The position numbers were made by a program, and so were the translations under genes. Under the pieces are notes generated by a model, which ran no database searches, was not told where the DNA came from, and saw only the letters and a list, made by a program, of their open reading frames with translations. This document shows, one piece after another, positions 51,081 through 60,571 of a stretch of 64,000 nucleotides of DNA (position 1 is the stretch's first letter; every line of letters starts with the position of its first letter). The stretch is from Paulinella micropora (taxonomy: Eukaryota > Cercozoa > Imbricatea > Euglyphida): NCBI GenBank assembly GCA_009731375.1, contig BJOX01000312.1, positions 243,242-307,241 on the forward strand. Reading direction: 5' to 3'.

Positions 51081-52530
51081 ATGCACCGCGTCTGTACGGA
51101 ATGCCAGCACGGGCCGTGCCTGCACGAAGAAGCGCTAGCGTGCGTCACGTCCCCCGACGGGGTAGCCGTACTGGCGGACCGGGCCGTGCGCAGCCAAGAG
51201 CTGTCATACTTGTGCTGGAGCGGGGGGCTCCGGGGCGCCTACGCGCCCGTGCTAGGGGCGCTGGCGTGCCAGCGCCCGGGGTCCGTCAGGGCAGTGCTCA
51301 CACACCTGCGCGCAGAGTTCGCGGTCCGTGCCTCCAGCTCGGGCGGCCCCCCTCACACGGAACTGTGTGAGAGCTGGTGGTCGCTGTTCCGTGCCCTGTC
51401 GCAAGAAGAGCAGTCGGCAGAGGCACTGCGGCCGTTGTGGTCTTTTTTGCAGACACCAGGGCTCCAGCAGCGGCGGGGCGACGCAGCACGCATAATCAGG
51501 TCGTTGTTGTGCGCACGGCGCACCGCCGCCGCGTTGCGTGTGGCCGAGGTCGTGCTGTCGCCGGCAGGGGTCAGTCCCGCCTGCTTCGTTAGCTGGCTCG
51601 GCGTCGCAACTGTTCTGTGGCGCGGCCGAACGGACCCCCCGCTCGAGGCGCTGCTGGGCAGAGTGCTAGACCTCCTGGGGCTGCGCGGTTGCGCACGAGA
51701 GGGTCCCAACTTCCAGTGCGCCGTCGCTGCTGTGTCTGCGCTCGACGCCTGCCTGTTGCAACTAGAACGCACCACCGTCCTGGCCGCGCTGGCCGAGGCG
51801 TCGGAGTTGCTGCGGTTGTCCGACGAGAACTGGGCCGCGGCCGCCGCCTTCGCGCGTTCGCCCGTGCTGCTAAACTTCTTTTTGCTCTCCGAGCCGAGGC
51901 CCGTGCACCGGCGCCGGACGCAGACGTTACTGGAGCTGGCACTGTGCAGTGCCTACACTGTTGAGGGCGGCGACGTGTTGCTTCGGCTAAGGGCCGTGCC
52001 GTCGGTGCTGTGCATAGCGGGCCTGTTGGCGACGGTGGGCGCGCCCACCGCCTGGCTCCAGCGTTGGGACCACACATTCAGGGAGCCAGACGGCTGGCGA
52101 ACGATCCGACAAAGGGCCTTCTATGCCAAGGGCTTCCATTCGCCCGTGCCGCTGCTGAAGTTTCTGCGACGGCTCAGCGTCGATGTCAACCAGAGCTATC
52201 TGCGCCTGGCGGAGGAAGGTGCGGAAATAGCTAGTGACCGCAAACAGCACGATGGCGCGCCCCCGCTGCTCGAACGCCGGAAGTAGGTCAACTGGGCTTA
52301 CAAGGACGGTGTTTGTAGGGGAGGCCAGGACGCGGCCGGCAAGGTGACAAACGCCGGCAGATTCGTCGGGCTGCTAAGGGCCGTGCAACCACGGGAGTGG
52401 GGCGACGCGGGAGACCTGGCGGGCATTGCTGCCGCGGTATCCGCGCTTGACGAGCTGCGTGTGAAATTGGCTGCTCAGCTTACCTTGCTGCAAAGCGAGT
52501 GCGACTCTTGTGTGGTGTGCTTGGGTGAGC
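51081..52530 (+). CDS. large Leu/Ala/Arg-rich protein with internal TAG and start of a RING-like motif at the gap
   Basis: ATG at 51081 (MHRVCTECQHGPCLHEEALA, Cys/His-rich start). About 400 codons of helical repeats follow (SWWSLFRALSQEEQSAEALR, RIIRSLLCARRTAAALRVAE, LLNFFLLSEPRPVHRR). At 52284-52286 a TAG interrupts, and the same frame continues VNWAYKDGVCRGGQDAAGK, FVGLLRAVQPREWGDAGDLA up to CDSCVVCLGE at the N gap. C-x2-C-L-G-E is how a RING finger opens, but the rest is in the gap. A ubiquitin-ligase role would be speculative. Confidence 0.55.
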
Positions 52531-53385
52531 NNNNNNNNNNNNNNNNNNNNNNNNNNNNNNNNNNNNNNNNNNNNNNNNNNNNNNNNNNNNNNNNNNNNNN
52601 NNNNNNNNNNNNNNNNNNNNNNNNNNNNNNNNNNNNNNNNNNNNNNNNNNNNNNNNNNNNNNNNNNNNNNNNNNNNNNNNNNNNNNNNNNNNNNNNNNNN
52701 NNNNNNNNNNNNNNNNNNNNNNNNNNNNNNNNNNNNNNNNNNNNNNNNNNNNNNNNNNNNNNNNNNNNNNNNNNNNNNNNNNNNNNNNNNNNNNNNNNNN
52801 NNNNNNNNNNNNNNNNNNNNNNNNNNNNNNNNNNNNNNNNNNNNNNNNNNNNNNNNNNNNNNNNNNNNNNNNNNNNNNNNNNNNNNNNNNNNNNNNNNNN
52901 NNNNNNNNNNNNNNNNNNNNNNNNNNNNNNNNNNNNNNNNNNNNNNNNNNNNNNNNNNNNNNNNNNNNNNNNNNNNNNNNNNNNNNNNNNNNNNNNNNNN
53001 NNNNNNNNNNNNNNNNNNNNNNNNNNNNNNNNNNNNNNNNNNNNNNNNNNNNNNNNNNNNNNNNNNNNNNNNNNNNNNNNNNNNNNNNNNNNNNNNNNNN
53101 NNNNNNNNNNNNNNNNNNNNNNNNNNNNNNNNNNNNNNNNNNNNNNNNNNNNNNNNNNNNNNNNNNNNNNNNNNNNNNNNNNNNNNNNNNNNNNNNNNNN
53201 NNNNNNNNNNNNNNNNNNNNNNNNNNNNNNNNNNNNNNNNNNNNNNNNNNNNNNNNNNNNNNNNNNNNNNNNNNNNNNNNNNNNNNNNNNNNNNNNNNNN
53301 NNNNNNNNNNNNNNNNNNNNNNNNNNNNNNNNNNNNNNNNNNNNNNNNNNNNNNNNNNNNNNNNNNNNNNNNNNNNNNNNNNNNN
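52531..53385. other. assembly gap (855 N)
   Basis: The coding frames on either side may belong to one gene; the gap size is not reliable enough to tell. Confidence 1.
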
Positions 53386-53893
53386 CATTCCTCGCAGGCC
53401 GGGCCCGCTGTTGATGCAGTTGTCGGCCGAAGAACTATGGATCTACAACTACTACGAGACATTCATGCTCAGGCCAGGAGCCAACGAAGATAACTTTTTA
53501 AAGTACATGCGCGCGCAGGCGGGCGAGGACGATACACACAGGTTTATGAAGATGGCCGCTGAGAGCTACAATCTCTTGCGGGGCATAACCTCTGACCGTC
53601 TGTGCGTGCTGTGCTACCGCGACGTGTCCTGCAAGTGGATAGAATTGTGCCGCCAAGGCCTGGCTCAGGCCGAGCGGGGCGTGCTACTGCAGCGATCGGT
53701 CATGGCACAGTCCCCGACTGGTTCGTTCGAGTATTGTCACTGGGCCCTGCAGCCCCTGCCTGAATCGATTCTGACTGGATTTTGCCAGCCGGTCCCCAAG
53801 CCGTGGCTCCATAAGCTGCGCTGGCGCTGGCGAGAAGTTGGCGGGGTCCAGCACCTGTTTCTGGACCAGTCAGATATTTTGACGACGCAGTAA
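53386..53893 (+). CDS. unrecognised protein, C-terminal part (5' end in gap)
   Basis: Frame open from the gap edge: PGPLLMQLSAEELWIYNYYE, TFMLRPGANEDNFLKYMRAQ, RLCVLCYRDVSCKWIELCRQ, GSFEYCHWALQPLPES, ending TAA at 53891. The CVLCYRDVSCKWIELC cluster (four Cys) may bind zinc. It could be the end of the gene that enters the gap at 52530. Confidence 0.5.
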
Positions 53894-54162
53894 CAATAAA
53901 AACAGAATTTTTTAACAACAACAAAAAAAAGGTGCCGGCGGTAAAGAAAAAAAAAGCAGGCTATGCCGGATTTCATGGTGGCTTTTCTCCGACCCTTCCC
54001 TCCTCTTGTCCTCCCTCCAACTTAAGCATATAAAAAAGCAGGGCGCCGGGGCACAGGCCACCGAGAGGAGAAACGGGGGGCGGACAAAATAAATCAAGGG
54101 CAGCAAAAAAAAGGGGGGGGGGGGGGGANNNNNNNNNNNNNNNNNNNNNNNNNNNTTTGTGT
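53894..54162. other. spacer with poly-G and 27-N gap
   Basis: aataaa directly after the stop (53895-53900) could serve as a polyadenylation signal. A GGGGGG tract precedes the N run at 54129-54155. Confidence 0.5.
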
Positions 54163-55531
54163 ATGATCAACGCGGCCTGGAACAAGTACCGCACGGGCGA
54201 GATCAGGCGCGCGTTGCGGGAGGTCGTGGTGCAAGAGCTGCCCCCGCCCCCGCGGCCAAACGCCGGTCTGTTCGCTTTGCGGAACGTACAGACAATGTTG
54301 CTGCCACAAGCGTTGCTTGAGGCCGTGGATCACACGTTTACGCTCCGCATTACGTACGTGGAATGGGGCGGTGGTGCGGATGGCGGCGACAAGCCCGTCG
54401 GTTTCTGCGGGAACCTGGATATCTTGCAAACACTGAAGCACGTGCAGATCCAAGTGCCCGCGGACCGGCTGCGGGACATGGAGGTGCTGCCGCTAGACCG
54501 GACGTTGCCTTCCCAGTTTACCACACGCAACAGCGTCGCGCTGGAGCTCGTCGCGGAGAACAAGAACCGCCACGCGCCGGCGTGCGAGGAATTGCGCGCG
54601 GCATCAGACCGCCGCGCGCGTGCAGGTCCGACTCGACGACTCGGAGTGGCGGTGTTTGCTACGGGAGCGCGAGCCGGAGCTTTACGCGCCTGTGCTGCGC
54701 TCGTTGTCGCTGGCGCCCGACGACGACCTGCACGTGGACCTGGCGTCTGGCGGCGAGGCGGGGCTGTTCTGCGACGAACAGCTCGAGGCGCTGCTAGCAG
54801 CGCTGGGCGTGCGGCCGGTCTACCTGGAGGAACTGCGCACAGCCGCGGGGCGGCCGACTGTCTTGGCGCCTGGCCTGGCCAGGACAGTGCTAGCGTACTT
54901 GCTGCCGGGCGAATCGTTGCACTTAAGATGTTGGGCTACCAAGGGCTCGGCCGTCATGAACGGGCTTTTTCAAGAAGGGCCTGGTCACGCCGAGGCTGGA
55001 GTCCAAGGTGCGTTTGTCAGCCGACGTCGGCTACGAGGTGTGGGCCTGCTGCCCCACCGGAGTTTTCGACGTGGAAGATACCGGCACAATTGTAGTGGCC
55101 CGGCCGTGGCACTGCACCGCGTGTTTGCGCTGCACGCTGAACAGCCGGGCCGTCACGGTTGAGACGCCTGTGAACGCGGCGGCCGCGCCGGACTGGCTGG
55201 TGGAGGTTGAGAGCTACGGAGCGGAAGCCCCCAGACAATTGCTCGAGCAGTGCTTTGATTGTTTGCGCGAGACGAAGCGGACAAGGCCGGGCCCCGCCGC
55301 CGCTGGGCCCTTGTACGATTCCTCCTCTCCTCAGCGTACGATCCGTCGTCACCTGCAACAGTGCCTGTTTCGCCCTCGTACCAACCGTCGTCACCTGCAA
55401 CAGTGCCTGTTTCGCCCTCGTACCAACCGTCGTCACCTGCAAAAGTGCCTGTTTCGCCCTCGTACCAACCGTCATCACCTGCAACAGTGCCTGTTTCGCC
55501 TCCAACCGCGCCGGCTTCGCCGTCCCCTTAA
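54163..55531 (+). CDS. RPB3-like RNA polymerase subunit with a CTD-like heptad tail, three frameshifts
   Basis: Alpha-like subunits (RPB3/AC40/archaeal D) nucleate RNA polymerase assembly. First frame: MINAAWNKYRTGEIRRALRE, VVVQELP, like the N-x-I-R-R-hh-h-x-E-V-P helix of RPB3. Near 54600 the frame changes to QTAARVQVRLDDSEWRCLL, then VLAYLLPGESLHLRCWATKG, matching RPB3's hhx-L-x-x-G-x-x-L-x-L-x-A-x-A-x-K-G block. A T-run near 54965 shifts the frame to GFFKKGLVTPRLESKVRL. Then CTACLRC and DWLVEVESYGAEAPRQLLEQ, matching RPB3's F-x-x-x-V-E-S-x-G-x-x-x-P-x-x-h-h. The tail after CLRETKR is a 14-residue repeat (next entry). The start may lie in the upstream gap. Confidence 0.6.
55334..55501 (+). 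repeat. four 42-bp repeats coding SYQPSSPATVPVSP, a pair of CTD-like heptads
   Basis: Four 42-bp copies with few differences. In the frame ending TAA at 55529 each unit reads (S/A)Y(Q/D)PSSPA-TVPVSP, that is two heptads: Y-x-P-S-S-P-A and T-V-P-V-S-P-S, in register with Pol II YSPTSPS (Y1, P3, S5, P6 and P3, S5, P6, S7). One more heptad, YDSSSPQ, precedes them in the frame of the RPB3-like domain; a one-base shift at 55334 separates them. Confidence 0.85.
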
Positions 55532-56169
55532 AAAACTCCGTGGCTAACGTTACTGCACGTATTTTCTTTTCCTATTCCCGCCCCTTACCACTCCCCACCC
55601 CTGCCCTCCCCCCTTTTCCCAGTTAAATAAAAAAAACTTTCTTGACGCGGCCCCCCCCCCCCACTCTTCCCAACCCTACCAAGAAGTTCCATCCTACCCA
55701 CCCTCATCCCACGGCCCCTCCCTCCCCCGGTTGTTGGAAAGCTCCTTTTCCAAACAAAATCTACAACAACGACAGCATAACGTTGGGCGCACTTGTTTGG
55801 TGAAAAAAAAGGAATCCCGGCCCCCCCCCACTCTAGGATGGGCCAGCGGCCCCCCCCTCATTCTCTTTTGTAAAACATGTCCCTCTGTCTTTTTGGTAAT
55901 TTCGTTTCTTTCTCGTACCCCCCTCCCTCCCCTTTCTTTCTTTGGAAGCCCGCTTTTCTTTCTTGTCGGTGTGTGCCCGCGCCCTTGCCCCCCCCCTGTC
56001 GCTCGCAAAACACTGCGCCCGAGCTCAGTCTGTCCGTTTTCTCTGCTAACCTAGAGCGCTCTCTCTCCACCTATCCCGCACCTTTTTTGTACAGCGCTTT
56101 CCTTTTTTGTGGCGGATCCTTTTTTCTAGCGCCCAAAGCGGAGCGGGAGGGGGGTAGTACGTTCCTTGC
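55532..56169. other. pyrimidine-rich spacer
   Basis: About 640 bases, almost all C/T-rich with C runs on the plus strand. attaaataaaaaaa at 55622-55634 may be a polyadenylation site for the RPB3-like gene. No gene supported in either strand. Confidence 0.6.
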
Positions 56170-58345
56170 ATGTCTTCTTCTTCTCCCAAACGGCGTCGCT
56201 TGGAAGCGCTGGCCGCGCGCGGTGGCTGTGCTCTTACGGCGTTCTTTCCGCACTGGGTCTCTTGGCTCACTCTGCGGGATCAGCTGGCGCTCTTGCGCCT
56301 TTCTTCGCAGTGGAGGTCTCGAGTTTTGCCGTCCGGGCAGCCGCAACTGCTCCTGCGCCGGGCGCTGACCAAGTGCTACCCCGACGCAGACATTGACCCG
56401 TGCCACGTGGCTAGCGCGCGCCGCGCAGACTGCCTCTACCAGCCGACCATGACACTCAAGCTTTCGTACTGCCGGGAACAGCCCGGCCCCGACAGTTTGC
56501 AGCCGCACAGGCTGGAGCTCCTCCGCTTGGCCCTGCACTACTACACCCGCGTGATGGAGCTGGACCTCACGTGTGACGCGGCCGCCGCGGGGGGTCTGTT
56601 GGCATTGTGGCACGGGCGCGACGGCCTGCGCACTGTTAGCCTGCGGCTCTAGTACGACGGTTACGACTACGACGAACAAGACCGCCGCCTCGACTACGAG
56701 CTGTTGGTGCGGCCCGCGCTAACATCTCTTTTGCCCAAGGTACAGGAGCTGAGCCTGGACTCGGTGCACTTGGGGGCGAACGGCCTGGGCGAGCTGTTCC
56801 CCGGTGGCTGTGCGCTGGCTCGTCTGTCGCTGCGGCGCTGCAAAAGTTGCGTGCTGTTCGGCCCGGGCTTCGAGCGGCTGGCCCCGACGCTCGAAGAGAT
56901 CCAGCTCTACGAGCCCGGCGGCGCCGACGGCGTGCCGCTGCCGGTCACTACGGGCTCGACTATCTGGCCCCGGCTGCACACAATAGCACTGCACGGGGCG
57001 TTGACCCCGCAGGAGCTGGTGGACGGCCTGGTGCGGTCCGGCCAGGGCCTGCAGTGGGACCCGGCGTGCACCCCGGCGCTGCGGCACTACGAGCTGACGG
57101 TGGGCAAGCGCGCCGAGGCCGAGTACGTGCTGGCCGGCCGGGAGGCGGCGGGCGAGTGGGAGGGCGGGCTGCTGGAACGTCTGCGGCTGGCGCTGTGCCC
57201 CCGCGGCAGGGCGCCCGCGTTCTTGCAGCTTAGGCTGCTGTGTGTGGACCCCGCTGTCGCGGCTGTGACTGACCTGCGCGCGCTGCAACAGCTGGCCCCG
57301 TGCAAAATGACAATCGTAGACCGCGGCCCGCCGCCGCAGGCCAACGGCCAGCACCCGGCCGGCGACCTGCTGGCGCACTGCCTAAACTCCGACGGGCCGC
57401 GGCAGCTGGGCGTGCTGCTGGGCCTGCGGAGCCTGGCGATTGCACTCCGCCGACGACGAGCGGGCGCGGCTCCGCGCCTGGTCCGCGTCTTTGCGGCGTG
57501 TGTTCACGGCCGTCACACAGTCCGGCCGCAAGGTCTGGTTCCGCTCTTTTGCATTTGCAGGCTACCTGCCCGAAGAGCCGCGCTTCCACCTGCGAGAGCT
57601 GCTGGAGGTGCAGCGCAGCTGTTGGCACGGCCTGTGCTCGCTGGCGTCCCCGGTCCACTGTGCGCAGCTGTGGCTGCTGGACGGCGAGGGTACTGGACCG
57701 CCGATGCCGTCGGTGGCGCTGCCGGCGGCGGCGCGCGGCAAGTTCTCGCTCGTGCGGCGCTTCCGGTCGCCGCGCGGCGAGCTGGCGTACGCGGTGCGGG
57801 AAATGGAGCTGTACTTGACACCGTGCGAGGTCGCCCTGCTCAAGGGCCGGGGCAGCTGGGCCGAGAAGTCCGGGCTGGTGTCGCGCGCTCTTTGGACGTG
57901 GCTGGTCTGCTCGGGGCTGCTGCCCGGCGCCCCAGTGGGTGAGCCTCTGGCGCTGCTGAACGGGCGGCGCGGCGACCAGTTGCAGTGGCCGTACGCCCTG
58001 CCCTGGTTTGCCAGGGCAGAGGAACGGCGCCTGCTGTTGAACTAGTATGCGGCGATGATCTGGACAGTGCTGAGAGCCGTCGCGCGCACCGGGGAACAGA
58101 TCCGTGGCCAAGACATGCGCTTGTTGGAGCTGTGGCGGGTGCTAGACCGGCTGAAGCGCGAGCGGGCCTACTTGTGGGGCTACGTGCTGCAAGACAACAA
58201 GCGGCGCCTGCTGACGCAGCGGCTGGTAGTAGCGCAGCTGCCAGCCCTGCTGGACACGGCACTGTCGCGGGCCTACGACGAGGCCAGCTGGCAGGAAATG
58301 CACACGCGCATCTGGCGGCCGCTGAAGAAGGCGCTCGCGGCTTGA
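56170..58345 (+). CDS. F-box/LRR-like protein with two internal TAG codons and one frameshift
   Basis: ATG at 56170 (MSSSSPKRRRLEALAARGGC, likely NLS). Residues 24-60, AFFPHWVSWLTLRDQLALLR then LSSQWRSRVLP, fit an F-box helix set (L-x-D-Q-L-x-L-x-x-x-S-x-x-W). TAG at 56650-56652, after which the frame continues YDGYDYDEQDRRLDYELLVR. Leu-rich repeats follow: VQELSLDSVHLGANGLGELF, CALARLSLRRCKSC, PTLEEIQLYEPGG. A shift near 57438 leads to LHSADDERARLRAWSASLRR; a second TAG at 58043-58045 is followed by YAAMIWTVLRAVARTGEQIR to TGA at 58343. About 725 codons. F-box/LRR proteins select substrates for SCF ubiquitin ligases; several giant viruses carry them. Confidence 0.55.
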
Positions 58346-58683
58346 TATTTTTTTTGGTTAACCAAAGTACGGGCTTGTAAGAAAAAAAAACTCAGCAAAC
58401 AAAACACAACCCAAGATGTGCGCACCCCTTTCCGTTCTTTTTTTATTTTGTAGGTTGCTTTTTTTGTTGTCATCTCCAGTTGCTACCAATTTGCTTTCTG
58501 TTATCTGGTTGGGGGGGGAGGAGGGATGGGGGTGGGGCACCGGTAGAGAGGAAAGTGGGAGAAGGGAGAGAGAGAGAGAGAGAGGGGAGGGGGGGGTCCG
58601 CGGCGTAGGTAGCGTCGTCTAATAGTCCGGTTTTGTCCTCCCTTTGGCTGAATTCTTTTTAAAAGGCACAAAGAAAAGAAGCC
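58346..58683. other. spacer with G-rich and (GA)n tracts
   Basis: T-run just after the stop, then a purine-rich tract (58508-58595). No gene. From here the coding sequence becomes more AT-rich. Confidence 0.6.
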
Positions 58684-59442
58684 ATGGGAACTGTACAGGG
58701 CATTGCTGCTGACATAGAAGTAGTTGAGGTCTATTGCCTAAAGGCAGTTAATCAAGACTTTAAGAAGCAGATATTTAGCCAGACGCTGCAATTTCTGGTT
58801 AACAATATAAATTTGCTTCGGACGAAGAACCCCTCCGAATTACTAGTGCAACTATCGGAACGGATCGACCGTTTGCTTGGGAAAGAAGAAGCCGCCAGAT
58901 TCTTGGCAAAGATTAAAGATTTATTTCAGAATGACAAGGCAATTTTCGACCAACAGATCCGAAATTTGCTTGGGAATGACGAAGCGCAACAGATCCCGAC
59001 AAGCGCACACGAACCAGAGGCCTGGCAAGTTGATGTTAAGAGCACGGCGGGTTCCGAGAAATGCAAAACCTGTCTCCGCGAATTCAAAATATTTGGATCA
59101 CCACCTGACCCGAACAACAGTTCCGAATCTGGGAAATGTAAAACCTTTGTTGCCACGAACAAAGACCGACGTTCGTTCGCGGTTTTCAATGTGCAAGAAC
59201 GACAAAACAGAAAACGACATTTTGTGCTCCGAATCATCCACATGCATGTCGAGAATAAGTTTTTGCAGAATGACGAAGACAAGTTTCATTGTTATTTATC
59301 TCTCTGGTACACAATCAGACAATGGATGAATCAACAGAGACGGTTGGGGGCAGGTAAAATCGTCGGCGTAAGCTTTGCCTGGGACGTTGACAAGACGACA
59401 CTATTTTCACTGAAGGATAGATTTCAGGTTGAGATTGTATAA
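58684..59442 (+). CDS. island paralogue family, member 1
   Basis: 252 residues, ATG at 58684 in ccATGg context, TAA at 59440, frame intact. N-terminal half is helical with an internal repeat (DRLLGKEEAARFLAKIKDLF / RNLLGNDEAQQI). Shared C-terminal motifs: CKTCLREFKIF, CKTFVATNKDRRSFAVF, IIHMHVENKFLQND, LSLWYTIRQWM. The same four motifs in the same order occur in the three following genes. I know no named domain with this signature. The only member of the four that needs no frame repair and has no doubtful stop. Confidence 0.7.
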   Translation: MGTVQGIAADIEVVEVYCLKAVNQDFKKQIFSQTLQFLVNNINLLRTKNPSELLVQLSERIDRLLGKEEAARFLAKIKDLFQNDKAIFDQQIRNLLGNDEAQQIPTSAHEPEAWQVDVKSTAGSEKCKTCLREFKIFGSPPDPNNSSESGKCKTFVATNKDRRSFAVFNVQERQNRKRHFVLRIIHMHVENKFLQNDEDKFHCYLSLWYTIRQWMNQQRRLGAGKIVGVSFAWDVDKTTLFSLKDRFQVEIV

Positions 59443-59829
59443 TCTTAGCACGGGGTGGCTGCGAAGGAGACCAGGGAGGAGAAGCAGGGGGGGGGCTCTG
59501 TTACACAGGACAAAAAACGTAGCCACTTTGGAGACTTGGGGCAGGGAGGAGCAATGGAGAAAACGATAAGAATTTTGGCGGCCAGAAAACGATGTTTTGA
59601 TTCCGCACACGCCAAAAAAAGGACCAAAAAAGCAGTATAATAATTAGAGTCTTCTTTGTATATTAAACTCAAAGAAGAAGCTGGACCCCACCCCCCAAAA
59701 AAATGGGCAACACACCAAATACACAAGGGAAAAGAGTCCTGTGTTTGGCTAACGCGCAAAAGCAACCGTGGTTTTAGAAAATCCTAGATCAAACCGCCTG
59801 GACATTAGCTCGCCACAACACGGAATAAC
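59443..59829. other. spacer between paralogues 1 and 2
   Basis: An open stretch at 59455-59640 lacks the family motifs and looks like chance. No other gene seen. Confidence 0.5.
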
Positions 59830-60471
59830 GTGCTTCCATGGCAAAAGACAATGCAAAGTGACAACTGCCTGACAAAACTCCTCGATGAATCGAGTGTTTT
59901 AAGTCAACCTCAAAAAGACTTTATCAAGAACAAGCTCACAATTCTCCGGTTTTCCCCAGCAAGGGAGAGATGGCAGGTCACGCGCGGTAGTGCTCCCCGA
60001 AATATCAATTTACTGATTTGTTTTGAGGAACTAGAATTGTACCTACTCGAAACACAGAACGCCAACAACACGCCATGTTCGACCTACATTGCAACAAACC
60101 GAGCCAGAAATTCATTTGCGGCTTTCCAGCTTACAAGCAACAACGACAAACGATACGTCGCAGAAATCAAGCACGTGCATCTCGACAACAGGTACCTGCA
60201 GGATGAGGGAACCGAATTCGGCGGTCTTTTGGAACTCTGGCAGTCAATTGCAGGGTGGTCTGCGCCAAAGAATCGAGTAGTTGTGGATGTCATAGCTCCG
60301 ATGGTGTCGATGGAAGTCTTAGCAAAAGCCAGACAATTGCTGCAGCCGGAGCAGGAGGTTATTCAACAATCGCCAAAAGCAACCAAACCAAAGACAAAAG
60401 GAAACCCAGGCATGAACAGGGAAAGACCCCCGCCACCTCCATTGCCCAGAAAACCCAGACCCTCCCAATAG
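59830..60471 (+). CDS. island paralogue family, member 2
   Basis: Starts at 59830 or at the next Met (MQSDNCLTKLLDESS). Family motifs: LICFEELELYLLE, CSTYIATNRARNSFAAF, IKHVHLDNRYLQDE, LLELWQSIAGW. A basic Pro/Lys-rich tail (KATKPKTKGNPG, PPPPPLPRKPRPSQ) follows, ending TAG at 60469. If that TAG were sense, the frame would add about 45 basic residues. About half the N-terminal length of member 1. Confidence 0.65.
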   Translation: MLPWQKTMQSDNCLTKLLDESSVLSQPQKDFIKNKLTILRFSPARERWQVTRGSAPRNINLLICFEELELYLLETQNANNTPCSTYIATNRARNSFAAFQLTSNNDKRYVAEIKHVHLDNRYLQDEGTEFGGLLELWQSIAGWSAPKNRVVVDVIAPMVSMEVLAKARQLLQPEQEVIQQSPKATKPKTKGNPGMNRERPPPPPLPRKPRPSQ

Positions 60472-60571
60472 CACAGAAATCCCCAAAAAAACAGGCAGGA
60501 CAAAGAAAGCCAAGCACGACCAAAAAAAACCAGGGCGCCCAAACGAATAAACAACAGATTTTTAATTATTT

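Noticed and set aside
55008-55547. Reading the 42-bp repeats in the RPB3-like frame as RRHLQQCLFRPRTN repeats
   Set aside because: All frames are open in a 42-bp repeat; the YxPSSPA frame ends in a Pro/Ser tail with a stop directly after the repeats and matches the heptad begun upstream (YDSSSPQ), so it is the better choice, though not proven.
56719-58262. Long antisense frames opposite the F-box/LRR-like gene (for example 57230-58111)
   Set aside because: Same GC-driven shadowing; the plus strand shows F-box and Leu-repeat patterns while the minus strand shows none.
36241-58345. Spliceosomal introns as the cause of frame changes in the island
   Set aside because: Frame changes are one or two bases with no interrupted homology and no consistent GT...AG segment at the change points I inspected.
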